The notes below the pieces were generated by a model. It was not told where the DNA came from. It did no database searches and worked only from the letters and a program-made list of their open reading frames with translations. A stretch of 64,000 nt of DNA from Amycolatopsis tolypomycina (GTDB lineage: Bacteria; Actinomycetota; Actinomycetes; Mycobacteriales; Pseudonocardiaceae): contig NZ_FNSO01000001.1 in NCBI RefSeq assembly GCF_900105945.1, positions 186,001-250,000 on the forward strand, in the 5' to 3' direction. The first letter of the stretch is position 1, and each line of letters opens with the position of its first letter. Shown here in pieces: positions 62,393 through 64,000 of the stretch. The position numbers and the translations under genes are program-made.

Positions 62393-64000
62393 GTGCGCAC
62401 CGATCTCATCAAGCCACTTCACGTCGCACTCCTGGAGAACGCGACCCGCTTCGCCGGCAAAACCGCCTTCGCCGACGACCACCGGGCCGTCACCTACGGC
62501 GACCTCGAGGCGCGGACGCGCCGGCTGGCCGGGCACCTGGCCGGCCTCGGCGTCCGGCACGGGGACCGGGTGGCGATCTGCCTCGGCAACCGCGTGTCCA
62601 CTGTGGAGAGTTACTACGCGGTCCTGCGGGCCGGCGCCGTCGCCGTGCCGCTCAACCCCGGGTCCGCGACGGCCGAGCTGGCGTACCCGCTGACCGACAG
62701 CGGTGCCACCGCGGTCATCACCGACGCCACGCAGGCGGCCCGGCTGCGGCTCGCGCCGGGGGTCCGGCTGCTGGTGACCGGCGACGACGTCCCGGCGGGC
62801 GCGCACTCCTACGACGAGCTCGCCGTCACCGAACCGGCCGAGCCCGCCGCGGACGACCTCGACCTCGACGAACCGGCCTGGATGTTCTACACGTCGGGGA
62901 CGACGGGCCTGCCCAAGGGCGTCCTGTCGACCCAGCGCAACGGCCTCTGGTCGGTCGCCTCCTGCTACGTGCCGATCCCGGGGCTTTCGGCCGAAGACCG
63001 GGTGCTCTGGCCGCTGCCGCTGTTCCACAGCCTTTCGCACATCGCCTGCGTGCTGTCCGCGACCGTCGTCGGGGCCACCGTCCGGATCGCCGACGGCAGT
63101 TCCGCCGACGACGTGATGCGGCTGCTGCGCGCCGAGGACTCGACGTTCCTCGCTGGCGTGCCGACCACGTACCACCACCTGGTGCGGGCCGCCCGGCAGA
63201 GCGGGTTCGCCGCCCCGAGCCTGCGGATCGGCCTGGCCGGGGGCGCGGTCCTCGGCGCCGGGCTGCGGAGCGAGTTCGAAGAGACCTTCGGCGTTCCGCT
63301 GATCGACGCCTACGGCAGCACCGAGACCTGCGGCGCCATCACCATGAACCCGCCGGACGGCGCCCGGGTCGACGGCTCGTGCGGCCTCCCCGTGCCGGGT
63401 GTCGGCGTCCGGATCGTCGACCCCGAGACCGGGCTCGACGTCCCCGCCGGCCAGGAGGGCGAGGTCTGGGTCAGCGGGCCGAACGTCATGCTCGGCTACC
63501 ACAACAGCCCGGAGACGACCGCCGCGGCGATGGTCGAAGGCTGGTTCCGCACCGGCGACCTGGCCCGCCGCGACGACGCCGGCTACTTCACCATCCGCGG
63601 CCGGATCAAGGAACTCATCATCCGCGGCGGGGCGAACATCCACCCCGGCGAGGTCGAGGCGGTCCTGCGCACGGCCGACGGCGTCGCGGACGCGGCCGTC
63701 GGCCGTGCCCCGCACGAGACGCTCGGCGAGGTGCCGGTCGCCTACGTGATTCCCGGGCCGTCCGGGTTCGATGCGGACGCGCTGATCGAAAAGTGCCGCG
63801 AGCAGCTGTCCGCCTACAAGGTGCCGGAGCGGATCCTCGAAGTCGCCCACATCCCGCGGACCGCGTCCGGCAAGGTCCGGCGCGGCCTCCTGGCCGATGA
63901 GCCGGGACAGCTGCGGTACGCCGCGGCCGAGCACGAGGAGCAGGCCCGGCAGGCCGACGAGTCCGTCGCCGCGGCGCTGCGGGCGCGACTGTCCGGTTTG
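62393..64000 (+). CDS. rifA: Adenylation loading domain of a RifA-like synthase (partial, runs off the window)
   Basis: 536 codons open from GTG 62393 to the window end. ANL-type adenylation domain: YTSGTTGLPKG (A3, about 168-178), FHSLSH, YGSTETCG (A5, about 306), WFRTGDLARRDDAGYFTIRGR (A7-A8, read as RTGDLA and FTIRGR), GGANIHPGEVE, and A10 Lys in TASGKVRR (about 489). After it, ESVAAALRARLSGL resembles the linker entering a carrier domain of a type I PKS. RifA begins with an A-ACP loading module that activates 3-amino-5-hydroxybenzoate; synteny with rifS, rifT and the P450 supports that identity. A free-standing CoA ligase is less likely given the linker. The end is not seen. Confidence 0.75.
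   Translation, partial: MRTDLIKPLHVALLENATRFAGKTAFADDHRAVTYGDLEARTRRLAGHLAGLGVRHGDRVAICLGNRVSTVESYYAVLRAGAVAVPLNPGSATAELAYPLTDSGATAVITDATQAARLRLAPGVRLLVTGDDVPAGAHSYDELAVTEPAEPAADDLDLDEPAWMFYTSGTTGLPKGVLSTQRNGLWSVASCYVPIPGLSAEDRVLWPLPLFHSLSHIACVLSATVVGATVRIADGSSADDVMRLLRAEDSTFLAGVPTTYHHLVRAARQSGFAAPSLRIGLAGGAVLGAGLRSEFEETFGVPLIDAYGSTETCGAITMNPPDGARVDGSCGLPVPGVGVRIVDPETGLDVPAGQEGEVWVSGPNVMLGYHNSPETTAAAMVEGWFRTGDLARRDDAGYFTIRGRIKELIIRGGANIHPGEVEAVLRTADGVADAAVGRAPHETLGEVPVAYVIPGPSGFDADALIEKCREQLSAYKVPERILEVAHIPRTASGKVRRGLLADEPGQLRYAAAEHEEQARQADESVAAALRARLSGL

Overview
The window is very GC-rich DNA with GTG starts, 4-bp GTGA/ATGA gene overlaps, an mce operon, hadAB next to rpmG, F420-type and EspG proteins. 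This points to a Pseudonocardiaceae actinobacterium, most likely an Amycolatopsis. The right end (two Gfo/Idh-like genes, a P450, then a long adenylation-first gene that is probably a polyketide synthase) matches the left border of the rifamycin cluster as known from the A. mediterranei group. That assignment rests on gene order and family recognition, not on a database search.

Layout. (1) 1-16966: surface-glycan locus. A plus-strand block (beta-helix lipoprotein, Wzy-like polymerase, GT4 glycosyltransferase, PAP2 phosphatase) faces a long, tightly coupled minus-strand operon running from 16966 down to 6658. In transcription order that operon holds a C-methyltransferase, sugar-1-P nucleotidyltransferase, PIG-L deacetylase, SDR epimerase, DUF4910 protein, flippase, GT2, pyruvyltransferase, RmlC and a class III aminotransferase. 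It is followed by a second beta-helix protein paralogous to the first. (2) 17165-22859: DUF2568 membrane protein, YVTN propeller, HtpX, RmlA, a secreted sialidase-like propeller, a lipoprotein and YajQ. (3) 22990-31084: tRNA-Tyr, LysM protein, Lon with an HspR-type operator, a SAM-methyltransferase of the SAV2177 type, a GNAT protein and a membrane GGDEF/EAL protein.

(4) 31165-42056: the conserved actinobacterial translation/transcription block: tRNA-Thr, tRNA-Met, rpmG, hadA-hadB, tRNA-Trp, secE, nusG, rplK, rplA, rplJ, rplL. It is interrupted by accessory genes (GDSL hydrolase, DUF1648-GntR pair, LLM oxidoreductase, alpha/beta hydrolase, membrane protein) and by a 30-bp tandem repeat array. 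(5) 42382-53719: one mce lipid-import operon (MceG ATPase, two YrbE permeases, MceA-F, two Mce-associated proteins). (6) 53644-57657: a small ESX-linked island (WXG-like protein, DUF3558 lipoprotein, a frameshifted Gly/Pro-rich protein, EspG) next to a gene remnant. (7) 58979-64000: the start of the antibiotic cluster (rifS-like, rifT-like, a DUF5988 small gene, P450, and the first module of a rifA-like synthase, cut by the window end).

In related actinobacteria rpoB follows rplL/mkl. Here it is absent, and an RNA-polymerase-inhibitor cluster appears to occupy the place just before where rpoB would be expected.
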